From NCBI RefSeq assembly GCF_900106925.1, contig NZ_FNNZ01000005.1, forward strand, positions 62,001 to 126,000: a DNA stretch of 64,000 nucleotides. The letters are read 5' to 3'. Positions 10,234-18,009 of the stretch are shown one piece after another. This DNA comes from Thiocapsa roseopersicina. GTDB lineage: Bacteria; Pseudomonadota; Gammaproteobacteria; Chromatiales; Chromatiaceae. The notes under the pieces are model-generated. The model was not told where the DNA came from, searched no databases, and saw only the letters and a list, made by a program, of their open reading frames with translations. The position numbers and the translations under genes are program-made. Numbering within the stretch: the first letter of the stretch is position 1; every line of letters begins with the position of its first letter.

Positions 10234-11862
10234 ATGCACGTTCGCCATCCTCTCTTGACCTCACTGGCCGCCATTGCCCTCGGCGCTGCGGCCCAACCCG
10301 GCTTGGCGGTAACCTGGTCCCATGTCGGCGGCTACGATACCAACGGGGTCCCCAAGACGCTGGTCGACTTCAGCAAACGGATACCGCCCGACCTGTTGAA
10401 CGAGATCCACACACGGTTGCCGGAAAGCCGGGATATCCGCAAGAACGATCCCAAGCTTATCACCGACGATCTCGGAGCCAACATCACCTTGCTCGAAGAC
10501 GCGGAGATCACGGTCGCCTTCGTCTATGAAGGCGCCGGCTATCGGAACTCGCTCGGGTATTTCACCTTCGATCCCGCCAACACGCCGACCTCGGCGAGCG
10601 CGCTCAACCCGAAGGTCATGTTCCCGAACTTCTCGCTGCCGCTGCTGAAGTTCGGCGATGCCGTGGAGCTCGGAAAATTCAAGGCCGGCACGGCCGTCGG
10701 CTTCACGGTGGTCGCCGACGGCTGGAAAGGCAGCGGGGTCAATCCGAATCAGCCTGCCAGCATGATCTTTCACACCCTGAAGGCGCTGAATCCGGAACCG
10801 CCCGGTGCCAATAACCTCAACGCTCACACGGTCCTGCTCTCGAAGCCGGAAGACGAGCTCCTGGTGCTGGGATTCGAGGACATGAATCGGACCTGGTCGA
10901 ACAGCGACCACGACTTCAACGACGCCCTGATCGCGATCAAGGTCACGCCCTTCTCCGCCGTCGATCGCAGCCAGGTCCAATCCCTGACAAAAGAAGTGAA
11001 GGACACGGACGGGGACGGCATCAGCGACGATCTGGACGCCTTTCCGCTGGACCCGAAGCGGGCGGCGCGACGCTTCTATCCCAGCGCCACCGGTTTCGGA
11101 TACCTGGCGTTCGAAGACAACTGGCCGAGCAAGGGCGACTTCGACATGAACGACGTCGTGATGGCCTATCGGATCATCGAAACCCTGAACGCCCAAAACG
11201 AGGTGACCGATCTGAAGCTGACCTACGAGATCACCGCACGCGGCGGCACGGCACAAACCGGGTTCGGCATCCATCTGCCCGGGATCGAGCGCAGCCTGAT
11301 CGACACCGCGACGACCAAGCTCGCGATCGGCGATCGGGCGCCCGTCGCCCTGCCGGCCGAGTCCGGCCAACGCGAGGCGGTCTTCATCCTCGCGCCGAAA
11401 CTGCCGGACTTGGCCAAGACGGGTGAACGCTGGCCGTGCAGCTTCTTCAACACGATCGACAACTGCACGCGGCGTCCGCCCGTGCAACTGACGGCGGAGA
11501 TCCACTTCAGTAAACCCGTCAGCACGTCTCGCCTCGGCGCCGCTCCTTACAACCCCTTCATCTACAGGAGTCAGCGGGGCCGCGAGATCCATCTGGTGGA
11601 TCGGCCGCCGACCGACAAGGCCGACCCGAAGCTCTTCGGCACGGGCGATGATGCCTCGAACCCGGCCGAGGGCCGCTTCTACCGGACCGCCGACAACCTC
11701 CCCTGGGCACTCGACGTACCCGAGGACTGGAAATATCCGGCGGAATGGAACGACGTGGCGGACGCCTACCCGGACTTCGCCACCTGGGCCGAAAGCGGCG
11801 GAAGGGCGACAGAGAACTGGTATCTCGGCAACACCAACGAGGGACTGCTGTTTCAGCCTTAG
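10234..11862 (+). CDS. Secreted LruC domain protein (DUF4114 + calcium-binding motif + DUF4842)
   Basis: 542-residue secreted protein with a Sec signal peptide (MHVRHPLLTSLAAIALGAAA, cleavage probably after GLA). Residues of about 120-250 form a DUF4114 domain ending in FEDMNRTWSNSDHDFNDALI. A thrombospondin-3-like calcium motif DTDGDGISDDLDAFPLDP sits near residue 260-275. The rest is the DUF4842/LruC region, beginning FGYLAFEDNWPSKGDFDMND. Shine-Dalgarno AGGAG at 10222-10226 supports the ATG. These domains occur in surface or extracellular proteins of unclear role; acidic DxD-rich segments suggest calcium-dependent adhesion, possibly in the polysaccharide matrix. It stands alone behind a sigma-54-type promoter and shares operators with the gene at 29722. 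Confidence 0.88.
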   Translation: MHVRHPLLTSLAAIALGAAAQPGLAVTWSHVGGYDTNGVPKTLVDFSKRIPPDLLNEIHTRLPESRDIRKNDPKLITDDLGANITLLEDAEITVAFVYEGAGYRNSLGYFTFDPANTPTSASALNPKVMFPNFSLPLLKFGDAVELGKFKAGTAVGFTVVADGWKGSGVNPNQPASMIFHTLKALNPEPPGANNLNAHTVLLSKPEDELLVLGFEDMNRTWSNSDHDFNDALIAIKVTPFSAVDRSQVQSLTKEVKDTDGDGISDDLDAFPLDPKRAARRFYPSATGFGYLAFEDNWPSKGDFDMNDVVMAYRIIETLNAQNEVTDLKLTYEITARGGTAQTGFGIHLPGIERSLIDTATTKLAIGDRAPVALPAESGQREAVFILAPKLPDLAKTGERWPCSFFNTIDNCTRRPPVQLTAEIHFSKPVSTSRLGAAPYNPFIYRSQRGREIHLVDRPPTDKADPKLFGTGDDASNPAEGRFYRTADNLPWALDVPEDWKYPAEWNDVADAYPDFATWAESGGRATENWYLGNTNEGLLFQP

Positions 11863-12349
11863 GGCAAGCGATTGATCGACGGTGTCGGCGGGTGGGCCTC
11901 CCGGTTTCGCGGATGCCCATTCGCCAAAGGCCCGCAGCCTGCCGCCTGCCCCCACCCGTCAGCCGCGTGTTGTTTCCAAAACTATTTCGTAACGAACTTC
12001 CAGAATTCGCCCACCTCGCCATCAGCCAGCTATCCCATGATGCGACAACGTCCAAGGGGTATTCGCAAGGGTTGAAATCGACCCGGATCTGCCACTGGGC
12101 GCCTCGTCATGGGCGACCGGTCCGGACGCATTGCCGCCGCTTGCGGTTTTCTCGGAGAGCGACTCAGTTGTCCCAGGAGCCGTCTCCCATCGACCGCAAG
12201 CGAGCGACGGGTCCATCCTGATAGCGGAAAGTCGATCGCGCTTCATCGAGTGACAAGTCCCCACCCGTTGCCGACGCTCGTTCGTTCGGGACGAACGTCA
12301 GGTGTGTCTGTACAAGCAGCCGGTCAAGCAATTGGAAGCGGAAGGCGGG
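11863..12349. other. Gene-free stretch after the LruC gene
   Basis: No reading frame here has a start, ribosome-binding site and protein-like composition together. The sequence is less GC-biased around 11960-12010. No clear terminator or repeat was seen. It ends at a decayed gene fragment. Confidence 0.5.
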
Positions 12350-12487
12350 TCAAGCCGCTCGCGACAAACCGCCGTAACCGCCAGAAGGTGGCATTACCGA
12401 GCCGAGATAGTCGACAACGATCCGGACGACGAGTAGTCCGAGATCGCCCTCGCGCGCGGCAGCCTCGAGTGACGGCGTACTCGCCAT
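12350..12487 (-). pseudogene. Decayed fragment of an AspT/YidE-family transporter
   Basis: A 45-codon remnant on the minus strand contains GLLVVRIVVDYLGSVMPPSG, which mirrors GLLVVGIMIGYLGSVMPTFG in the intact transporter at 13751-15424. At the DNA level about 55 bases around 12387-12442 match 14121-14177 at roughly three quarters of positions with one single-base indel. Flanking homologous sequence is absent, so this is a scrap of a paralogue or of a former duplicate. It abuts the 3' end of the patatin gene. Confidence 0.5.
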
Positions 12488-12489
12488 GG

Positions 12490-13743
12490 TCACTCGGTCA
12501 CGACGGTTCCGGGTGGGGTCTTGGCCCACGGATAGCCCGCCCTGGCCAGGCGGTAGCCGAGGTCGTAGAGGGCGCTCATGTAGACCGGATCGAACGGCTC
12601 CGCGGATTTCCCCGGGAAGTCCTCCGGCACGCTGGCCAGGTTGTAGTCGAGGCCGTCGCGCTTCGCCCCGAGGAACATCCGATACATGTCCCCGATGCCC
12701 TGGGTGCGGATCAGCGAGGAGATCGAGCGCTCGGCGATCGCCGGCAGCCGGCGCGGAACCGCCTCGGGGTCGAGCATGATCTTGGAGTTGCGCACGACGT
12801 AGACCTTCGGCGTGCCGGGGACCTCGAGTTTGCGCAGTACCCGCTTCCAGTCCAGGCCAAGGGGATAGAGGAAGACCTGCGTGGCGGTGCCACCATCGAC
12901 GTGCATTTCCTCGTAGCGCCGACCATCGGCACCCTCGACCGCGATGTGCACCGGCGGGAAGGCACCGGGGACCGAGGCGGAGGCGGAGGCGGAGGCGGAG
13001 GCGAGCATGATGTCGCGGATCAACTCGGGCGTACCGGGCTGCCCGCTCGCGGCGATCTCGGTGATGTCCCACACGACCGGGCGCGCCTGATCGAGGTTGA
13101 CGGTCCCGATGAAGAGCCGGCGTCCCCGGCGGCCCTCCGCGGCGATCCGCTCGAGGACCTCGGGTGTGATGAGCTCGGTGATCTTGTCCCGCAGCGGCGC
13201 GGTATCGGCGATGGACTCCGTGCCGAGGATCTCGATCCAGGAGCGCTTGCGCAGGAGATCCTTGGTCGCGTACCGGGTGTAGAACCCCCTGAGCGCGGCG
13301 TCGTACTCGGGGCCGAGGAAGGCGAAAGGTGCGATCAGTGCTCCCGTGCTGATTCCGGTGACGATCGTAAATTCCGGGCGGGTCCCGGCGGCGGTCCAGC
13401 CGTTGAGCAGTCCGGCACCGAAGGCCCCGTCGGAGCCGCCGCCGGAGATCGCGAGATAGTCGTGCGGCCGGCCATAGATGCCGGGGAATTCCGCCCGCAC
13501 CTCGGCATCGGACAGCGCGAAGAGCGACGGATCCAGCCAGAGCGGCGGATCGTCACCCCACGCCCTGGCGCGCTCGATCCCAGGGATACCGGCCGTCTGC
13601 GCTTGGCCGTCGGGTACGGCGTTGCGCGCGGGCCCGGTGGTGCACGCCTGCAGAAGCGCCATCAGCAGGATCAAGGGCCACCAGGCTCGGACGACCGGGA
13701 TTCGCCTCGGATATCGCGTCGGGGGCTCGCGCATGCTCTTCAC
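12490..13743 (-). CDS. Patatin-like phospholipase, lipoprotein
   Basis: Predicted membrane-anchored acyl hydrolase of 417 residues. The N-terminus has an Arg-rich leader, a hydrophobic stretch and the lipobox LLQAC (C34). Patatin features are all present: oxyanion-hole glycines GGGSDGAFGAG (about residue 100-110), nucleophile elbow GISTG with the catalytic Ser, and the DGG containing the catalytic Asp (VDGGTATQ, about residue 265). Just before PGAFPPV the usual Ala-Ser-Ala segment is expanded to five Ala-Ser pairs encoded by a hexanucleotide repeat (12974-13003). It is transcribed with, and 7 bases after, the transporter gene upstream on the minus strand. Confidence 0.9.
   Translation of the reverse strand: MKSMREPPTRYPRRIPVVRAWWPLILLMALLQACTTGPARNAVPDGQAQTAGIPGIERARAWGDDPPLWLDPSLFALSDAEVRAEFPGIYGRPHDYLAISGGGSDGAFGAGLLNGWTAAGTRPEFTIVTGISTGALIAPFAFLGPEYDAALRGFYTRYATKDLLRKRSWIEILGTESIADTAPLRDKITELITPEVLERIAAEGRRGRRLFIGTVNLDQARPVVWDITEIAASGQPGTPELIRDIMLASASASASASVPGAFPPVHIAVEGADGRRYEEMHVDGGTATQVFLYPLGLDWKRVLRKLEVPGTPKVYVVRNSKIMLDPEAVPRRLPAIAERSISSLIRTQGIGDMYRMFLGAKRDGLDYNLASVPEDFPGKSAEPFDPVYMSALYDLGYRLARAGYPWAKTPPGTVVTE
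12974..13003. repeat. (GAGGCG)5 hexanucleotide tandem repeat inside the patatin gene
   Basis: Five perfect units, encoding alternating Ala and Ser on the minus strand just ahead of the PGAFPPV motif. Change in copy number would add or remove two residues without a frameshift. Confidence 0.9.
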
Positions 13744-13750
13744 TCCAAGG

Positions 13751-15424
13751 CTACAGACGCATCATCAGGGCACCGGCGAACGTGAGCAGGACGTTGGCGA
13801 AGGTGTAGGTGCCGGCGTACCCCAGGGCCGGCACGCCGGAGCGTGCCGCCTCGGTGACGACATTCAGGGCAGGCGTGCTGGTCATGGCGCCGGTGATGGA
13901 GCCGAGCAGAAGGGCCGGGTTCATGCGCAGCAGACGGCGTCCGACGAGATAGGCCATCAGCGGCGGCAGCAGGGTCACGAGACCGCCGCCGAGGATGACG
14001 AGGGGTCCGACAGAGGCCAGTGCCGCGACGATGCCGCCGCCGGCATTCAGTCCGACACCGGCCATGAAGAGCATCAGCCCGAGCTCCATCAACACATAGC
14101 GGGCCGCCGCGGGGACCTGCCCGAACGTGGGCATGACCGACCCGAGGTAGCCGATCATGATCCCGACGACGAGCAGTCCGCCCGCCGTTCCGAGACCGAT
14201 CGAGACCTCGCCCAGTGTCAACGTGACCAGGCCAAGCACGGTGCCGGCGATCATGCCGAACGCGAAGGTGGCGAGGTCCGTCTTCTCGAGGTCCTGCTCG
14301 ACGAATCCGACCGTTTCGGCCAGGCGGTGCAGATTGTCCTTCTCCCCCACGACTTCGAGGCGATCGCCCTTCTGCAAGGGCAGGTCGGGGTCGACGAGCA
14401 GATCGATCGACGCGCGCGTAAGCCCCGTGGCGAAGCAGCCGTAAGCGCTCGGCAGGTCGAGATCCTTCAGGGTCCTGCCGACGACCTTGACATCGGTCAC
14501 GACGATCTCGCGGGTGGTCACCCGGTAGTTCAGCAGATCCGGATCCAGGACCTCTTCGGCGTCCTTTCCCCGCGCGCCCTCGTGCACGCCGATGCCGGCG
14601 ATGACCGAGACCAGGTCGCCCGCTTCGAGCACCAGGTCCGGTGCACTTTCCAAGAGCGCGGAACCGCGCTTGATCCGGAGCACCTTGCCTTGAAGGTGCC
14701 CGGTTTGCACAGCGACCTGCGCTACCGTCTTTCCCGCCATGTCCGTCGGTAGACGGTAGGCACGGACGATCGGCAGGCTACCCCCGTGGCCGCGGCGGCG
14801 CTCACGCCGCAGTCCGCGCTCGCGCTCCAGCTTGGCCGCCTCGGCAGGCAGATCGATGCCGGCGATGCGCGGAACGAAGCGCGCGACGAGGATGATGCCC
14901 AGGGTCCCGAAGACATAGGTGATGGCGTATCCGACGCCGATGTTCTCCAGCGCCTTGGCCTGCGAGACCGCCTCCGGCAAGCTCCCCAGGCCGCTTCTGA
15001 CGGCATCCTGAGCGCCGGCGAGGGTCGGCGTGCTCGTGAGGGCACCGGCGAGCATTCCGGCGCCGAACCCGTACTCGAGCCCCATGAACCGGGCAAGGAC
15101 GAGGCTCAAAGCAACGGCCGTGACCGCCACCACGCAGGCCAGGGTTACGTACCTCGCGCCATCGGCCGCGAAGGCGCTGAAGAAACTGGGTCCGGCCTGG
15201 ATGCCGACCGAGAAGATGAATAAGGCGAACCCGAAGGCGCTCGCCCCCGGCGGTGCCGCGAATCCGAGATGCCCGAACAGCAGGCCCACGAGCAGGACGC
15301 CGATGACCGGTCCCGCGGGGACGTCGGCGATCCGGATCTTGGCGACCAGATAACCGAGGCCGATGACCGTGAAGATCAATAGGATCGGGTTGTCGCCGAG
15401 CAACCCAAAGACATCGATGGTCAT
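13751..15424 (-). CDS. Aspartate:alanine exchanger family transporter (AspT/YidE/YbjL type)
   Basis: Inner-membrane secondary transporter, 557 residues. Two hydrophobic halves of about five membrane segments each (AspT/YidE duplication repeats) flank a cytosolic region with two RCK_C/TrkA_C-type domains (about residues 200-370, for example VLRIKRGSALLESAPDLVLE and LEVVGEKDNLHRL). Each half has the ALTSTPTLAGAQDA or AMTSTPALNVVTEA family motif. Substrate is not predictable; relatives move amino acids or dicarboxylates. Start at 15424 was chosen from an ATGA overlap with the upstream gene, implying translational coupling. A short degraded copy of this family lies at 12350-12487. Confidence 0.92.
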   Translation of the reverse strand: MTIDVFGLLGDNPILLIFTVIGLGYLVAKIRIADVPAGPVIGVLLVGLLFGHLGFAAPPGASAFGFALFIFSVGIQAGPSFFSAFAADGARYVTLACVVAVTAVALSLVLARFMGLEYGFGAGMLAGALTSTPTLAGAQDAVRSGLGSLPEAVSQAKALENIGVGYAITYVFGTLGIILVARFVPRIAGIDLPAEAAKLERERGLRRERRRGHGGSLPIVRAYRLPTDMAGKTVAQVAVQTGHLQGKVLRIKRGSALLESAPDLVLEAGDLVSVIAGIGVHEGARGKDAEEVLDPDLLNYRVTTREIVVTDVKVVGRTLKDLDLPSAYGCFATGLTRASIDLLVDPDLPLQKGDRLEVVGEKDNLHRLAETVGFVEQDLEKTDLATFAFGMIAGTVLGLVTLTLGEVSIGLGTAGGLLVVGIMIGYLGSVMPTFGQVPAAARYVLMELGLMLFMAGVGLNAGGGIVAALASVGPLVILGGGLVTLLPPLMAYLVGRRLLRMNPALLLGSITGAMTSTPALNVVTEAARSGVPALGYAGTYTFANVLLTFAGALMMRL

Positions 15425-16197
15425 GCCTGATTCACATTTCCTGGTTTGGTCACCCACTGCGCCTTCTTGCCTCGCATGCCGAGCGGCAGCGCGAGCCCGA
15501 CGCGGTGCCGTGACATGGCATTGCCGGGATCGAGGTTGGCCAGCATGAGGGCTGCTGCATCGGCGTACGGCACGATCATCTGCGGGATCAAGTACGCAAA
15601 GATCGGGAGGAACAATGGGCCAGGGAGTGCGCGAGCAAACGTCGGAACCGCAACCGGCAAACGATCCAGGGAGATCCGCAGTCTGTTCAATCCAAGAGCG
15701 GACTCTTCCACCATGGGCCCCGGACAGAGAAGCCGCCAGTCCAGGCCCGACCGACCGATGCGCTCGAAATTGACTCCGTGTGGCCAGTAAATCGACTTGA
15801 GTCGGGGCAGCTCGATGCCTCTGCGGCCGGATTCGTCGATATCCAGGAGCGCCGCCCCCGCGAGGAACCAGCAGACGGGCTGCGCGGCCCTCGGCAGTGA
15901 CTCCACGGCGGTGACGAGCCGGTCGATAATGTCGACGAAGGTTTGGCCGTCCGTGACGTGGCCAGCGCAATTGACGAGCACATCCTGTCCTTCGATGAGC
16001 TGCGCGATCTCAAGGGGCGCGAGCGTGCCGAGATCGCCTTGGTGCACCGAGACCTGAGTCGGAGTCTCGAGAGTCTCGAGCGGCAGCCTCGACGGGGTGC
16101 GGACGAAGACAGTGACCTGGTGCCCCGCGGCCAACCCCTGGCGAAGCACATGGCGACCTAGGGATCCCGTTGCACCAAAGATCATGATACGAGACAT
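15421..16197 (-). CDS. NAD(P)-binding Rossmann protein of the atypical SDR/NmrA type
   Basis: Cytosolic protein of 258 residues beginning with the dinucleotide-binding fold IMIFGATGSLGRHVL (GxxGxxG). A downstream CPGPMVEES segment is typical of atypical short-chain dehydrogenases that remodel or sense nucleotide-linked redox state. No clear YxxxK catalytic pair is visible in the usual place, so it may be a regulator or a poorly active enzyme. It overlaps the transporter gene by four bases (ATGA) and its start overlaps the 3' end of the ABC protein gene by 16 bases, so all three are probably cotranscribed. Substrate unknown. Confidence 0.82.
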   Translation of the reverse strand: MSRIMIFGATGSLGRHVLRQGLAAGHQVTVFVRTPSRLPLETLETPTQVSVHQGDLGTLAPLEIAQLIEGQDVLVNCAGHVTDGQTFVDIIDRLVTAVESLPRAAQPVCWFLAGAALLDIDESGRRGIELPRLKSIYWPHGVNFERIGRSGLDWRLLCPGPMVEESALGLNRLRISLDRLPVAVPTFARALPGPLFLPIFAYLIPQMIVPYADAAALMLANLDPGNAMSRHRVGLALPLGMRGKKAQWVTKPGNVNQA

Positions 16198-17888
16198 GCG
16201 GTACCCTCCTGTAGGGTCCAGGTCCAGCTGCCGTCCGCGTGGATGTCGAGGATCGCGTCGAAGAGCCCTTGCGGGACGTCGGATCTCCCGAAGCAGAGAT
16301 AGGTGATCGATGCCTCGGAAAGCGCCTCGAGAACCCCTTGCAGCCGCTCCTCGCTCAGGGCGGTTTCCGGACGATCCAGGATCGCGAAGCGCGGTGCGGC
16401 GAGGATGACGCGGACGACGGCGAGCAGCTGCTGCTCGCTCAGCGAAAGCAGCGTCGACCACTCCTGCGGCGTGTCGAGCCCTCCTGCCCGCGCCGGGACC
16501 GACTGAAGAGCGAATCGGCGGAGCAGTCCGAGAATCCGCTCGTCGGAAACCTGGCCTTCCATCGCCGTACGCACCAGGGCTTGGCGCAAGGTGCCCGGCG
16601 GTAGGTAAGGCCGCTCGGCGAGGCACAAGAGGTCGTCGGCCCGCGGTCGGACAATGCGTCCTTCTCCTTCCACGCGCAGACCCGCGGTGGCCCGGAACAG
16701 GGCCAGGCTCGCGGCCTGGTCCACACCGCCAACCAACACCCTGGTGCCGAAAGGGACCGAAACCGACAGGTCCCTGAGCAACGGCCGGCCGTCTTCGGGC
16801 GAACGCAGACCGAGTCCCTCGTAGGCCAGGCGCTCGGCCTCCTCCCGGGTCGACAGGGCCGGACCGGGGATGCTTTCGGGCGCCTCTATGGCCTCCACCA
16901 GCGACTCCAGCCGGGCGACCGCGGCGGCGAAGCTGGAAATGGACTGGAACTGGCTGATGATCAGGGAAAAGGCGGCCACAAGGGTCGCAAAGGCCATCGC
17001 CGACTGGGTGATCACCCCGAACTCGACCCGGCCGTCGATGAAGGCCGGGGCGATGATCAGCGCCGGAATGATCTGGATCATCCAGTTGTAGCCCGTGGTG
17101 AAGAAGCCCAGGTTCCGGTTGATGCCGATGATCCGGCGCAAGTTGCCCACCAATGAGGCCAGGCGATCCCGCAGGCTCTCCTCGAGCCGATCCTCGGAAC
17201 GGGCCATCATCGCCGATTCGGCGTGCTCCCGGACGTGGATGAGGCCGGAGCGGAAATTCGCCTCTCTGTCCGACTGATCGTAGTTGAGTCCGACCAGCGG
17301 ACGGCCAAGGACAATCGTCAACAGCGAGCCGGTAGCGGCATACAGCACGGCGACCAGGAAGAGCAGCGGGCTGATCGACCAGAGCACCCCGGAAAACGCC
17401 ACCACGGTGAAACTGCTGCTGAGCATCATGAGCACAAAGGACAGGGTGGTGACGGTAAACGCGCGCACGTCCTCCGCGATCCGCTGGTCCGGGTTGGTCA
17501 GTTGCCTGGACATGTCCAGCCGGTAGTAGGCCCCGTCGGTCAGGTACCGCCGAATGGCCCGTCCCGTCACGAACTCCCGCCACAACAGGGCGAGCCGCTC
17601 CTCGGTGAAGCGGGAGATCACCGAGAGGAGTGTCGAGCCCGCGAATACCGCGATGTAGAACAGGGCCTGGCGGATGAATTCGGCCTCCTGACGGTCCGCG
17701 ATCGCCGTCATGAAGTCTCGGTTGACGTAGCTGTTGAGGACGTTCATGCCGTTGATCCCGAACAGCAGTAGGAGCAGCGCGGCGAACATCCATTTGGCCC
17801 TGCCGCCCACCTCGGAGCCGGCAAAGTCTCCGACCGCGCGGCCGAAATGAGCTGCGGTCTGCCTGTCCGGATTCCGTTGCTTATTCAT
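16182..17888 (-). CDS. SbmA/YddA-type ABC transporter with degenerate ATPase domain
   Basis: Fused membrane and nucleotide-binding protein of 568 residues. The N-terminal two thirds is an SbmA/BacA-like membrane domain with about six segments (for example MNVLNSYVNRDFMTAIADR, YYRLDMSRQLTNPDQRIAED, NFRSGLIHVREHAESAM). The C-terminal domain has the ABC fold but key motifs are destroyed: the P-loop near residue 380-395 reads GGVDQAASLALFR with no GK(S/T), the signature is LSLSEQQLL, and Walker B ends ILDRPE, so the catalytic Glu after the Asp is Arg. Start at 17888 is favoured by GAGG ten bases upstream; an in-frame ATG at 17933 lacks one. Cargo may be peptides, driven by proton flow if ATP hydrolysis is lost. 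Confidence 0.85.
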   Translation of the reverse strand: MNKQRNPDRQTAAHFGRAVGDFAGSEVGGRAKWMFAALLLLLFGINGMNVLNSYVNRDFMTAIADRQEAEFIRQALFYIAVFAGSTLLSVISRFTEERLALLWREFVTGRAIRRYLTDGAYYRLDMSRQLTNPDQRIAEDVRAFTVTTLSFVLMMLSSSFTVVAFSGVLWSISPLLFLVAVLYAATGSLLTIVLGRPLVGLNYDQSDREANFRSGLIHVREHAESAMMARSEDRLEESLRDRLASLVGNLRRIIGINRNLGFFTTGYNWMIQIIPALIIAPAFIDGRVEFGVITQSAMAFATLVAAFSLIISQFQSISSFAAAVARLESLVEAIEAPESIPGPALSTREEAERLAYEGLGLRSPEDGRPLLRDLSVSVPFGTRVLVGGVDQAASLALFRATAGLRVEGEGRIVRPRADDLLCLAERPYLPPGTLRQALVRTAMEGQVSDERILGLLRRFALQSVPARAGGLDTPQEWSTLLSLSEQQLLAVVRVILAAPRFAILDRPETALSEERLQGVLEALSEASITYLCFGRSDVPQGLFDAILDIHADGSWTWTLQEGTACLVS

Positions 17889-18009
17889 GACGCGATGGCC
17901 TCGGGCGAGATCGATGGTCCGGGCAACAGGCATGGCCCGAGCGTGCGGCGCGCACCGGCCGTCGAGACTGGCTCAACACCCCGGCGCATTCAGGGCAACG
18001 CGCGGGGCT

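Noticed and set aside
9950-10258. Plus-strand frame in the LruC promoter region
   Set aside because: It runs through the operator-to-promoter interval and into the LruC gene in the wrong frame.
12109-13785. Plus-strand open frame opposite the patatin gene
   Set aside because: No domain or protein-like composition; the minus-strand patatin has full catalytic motifs.
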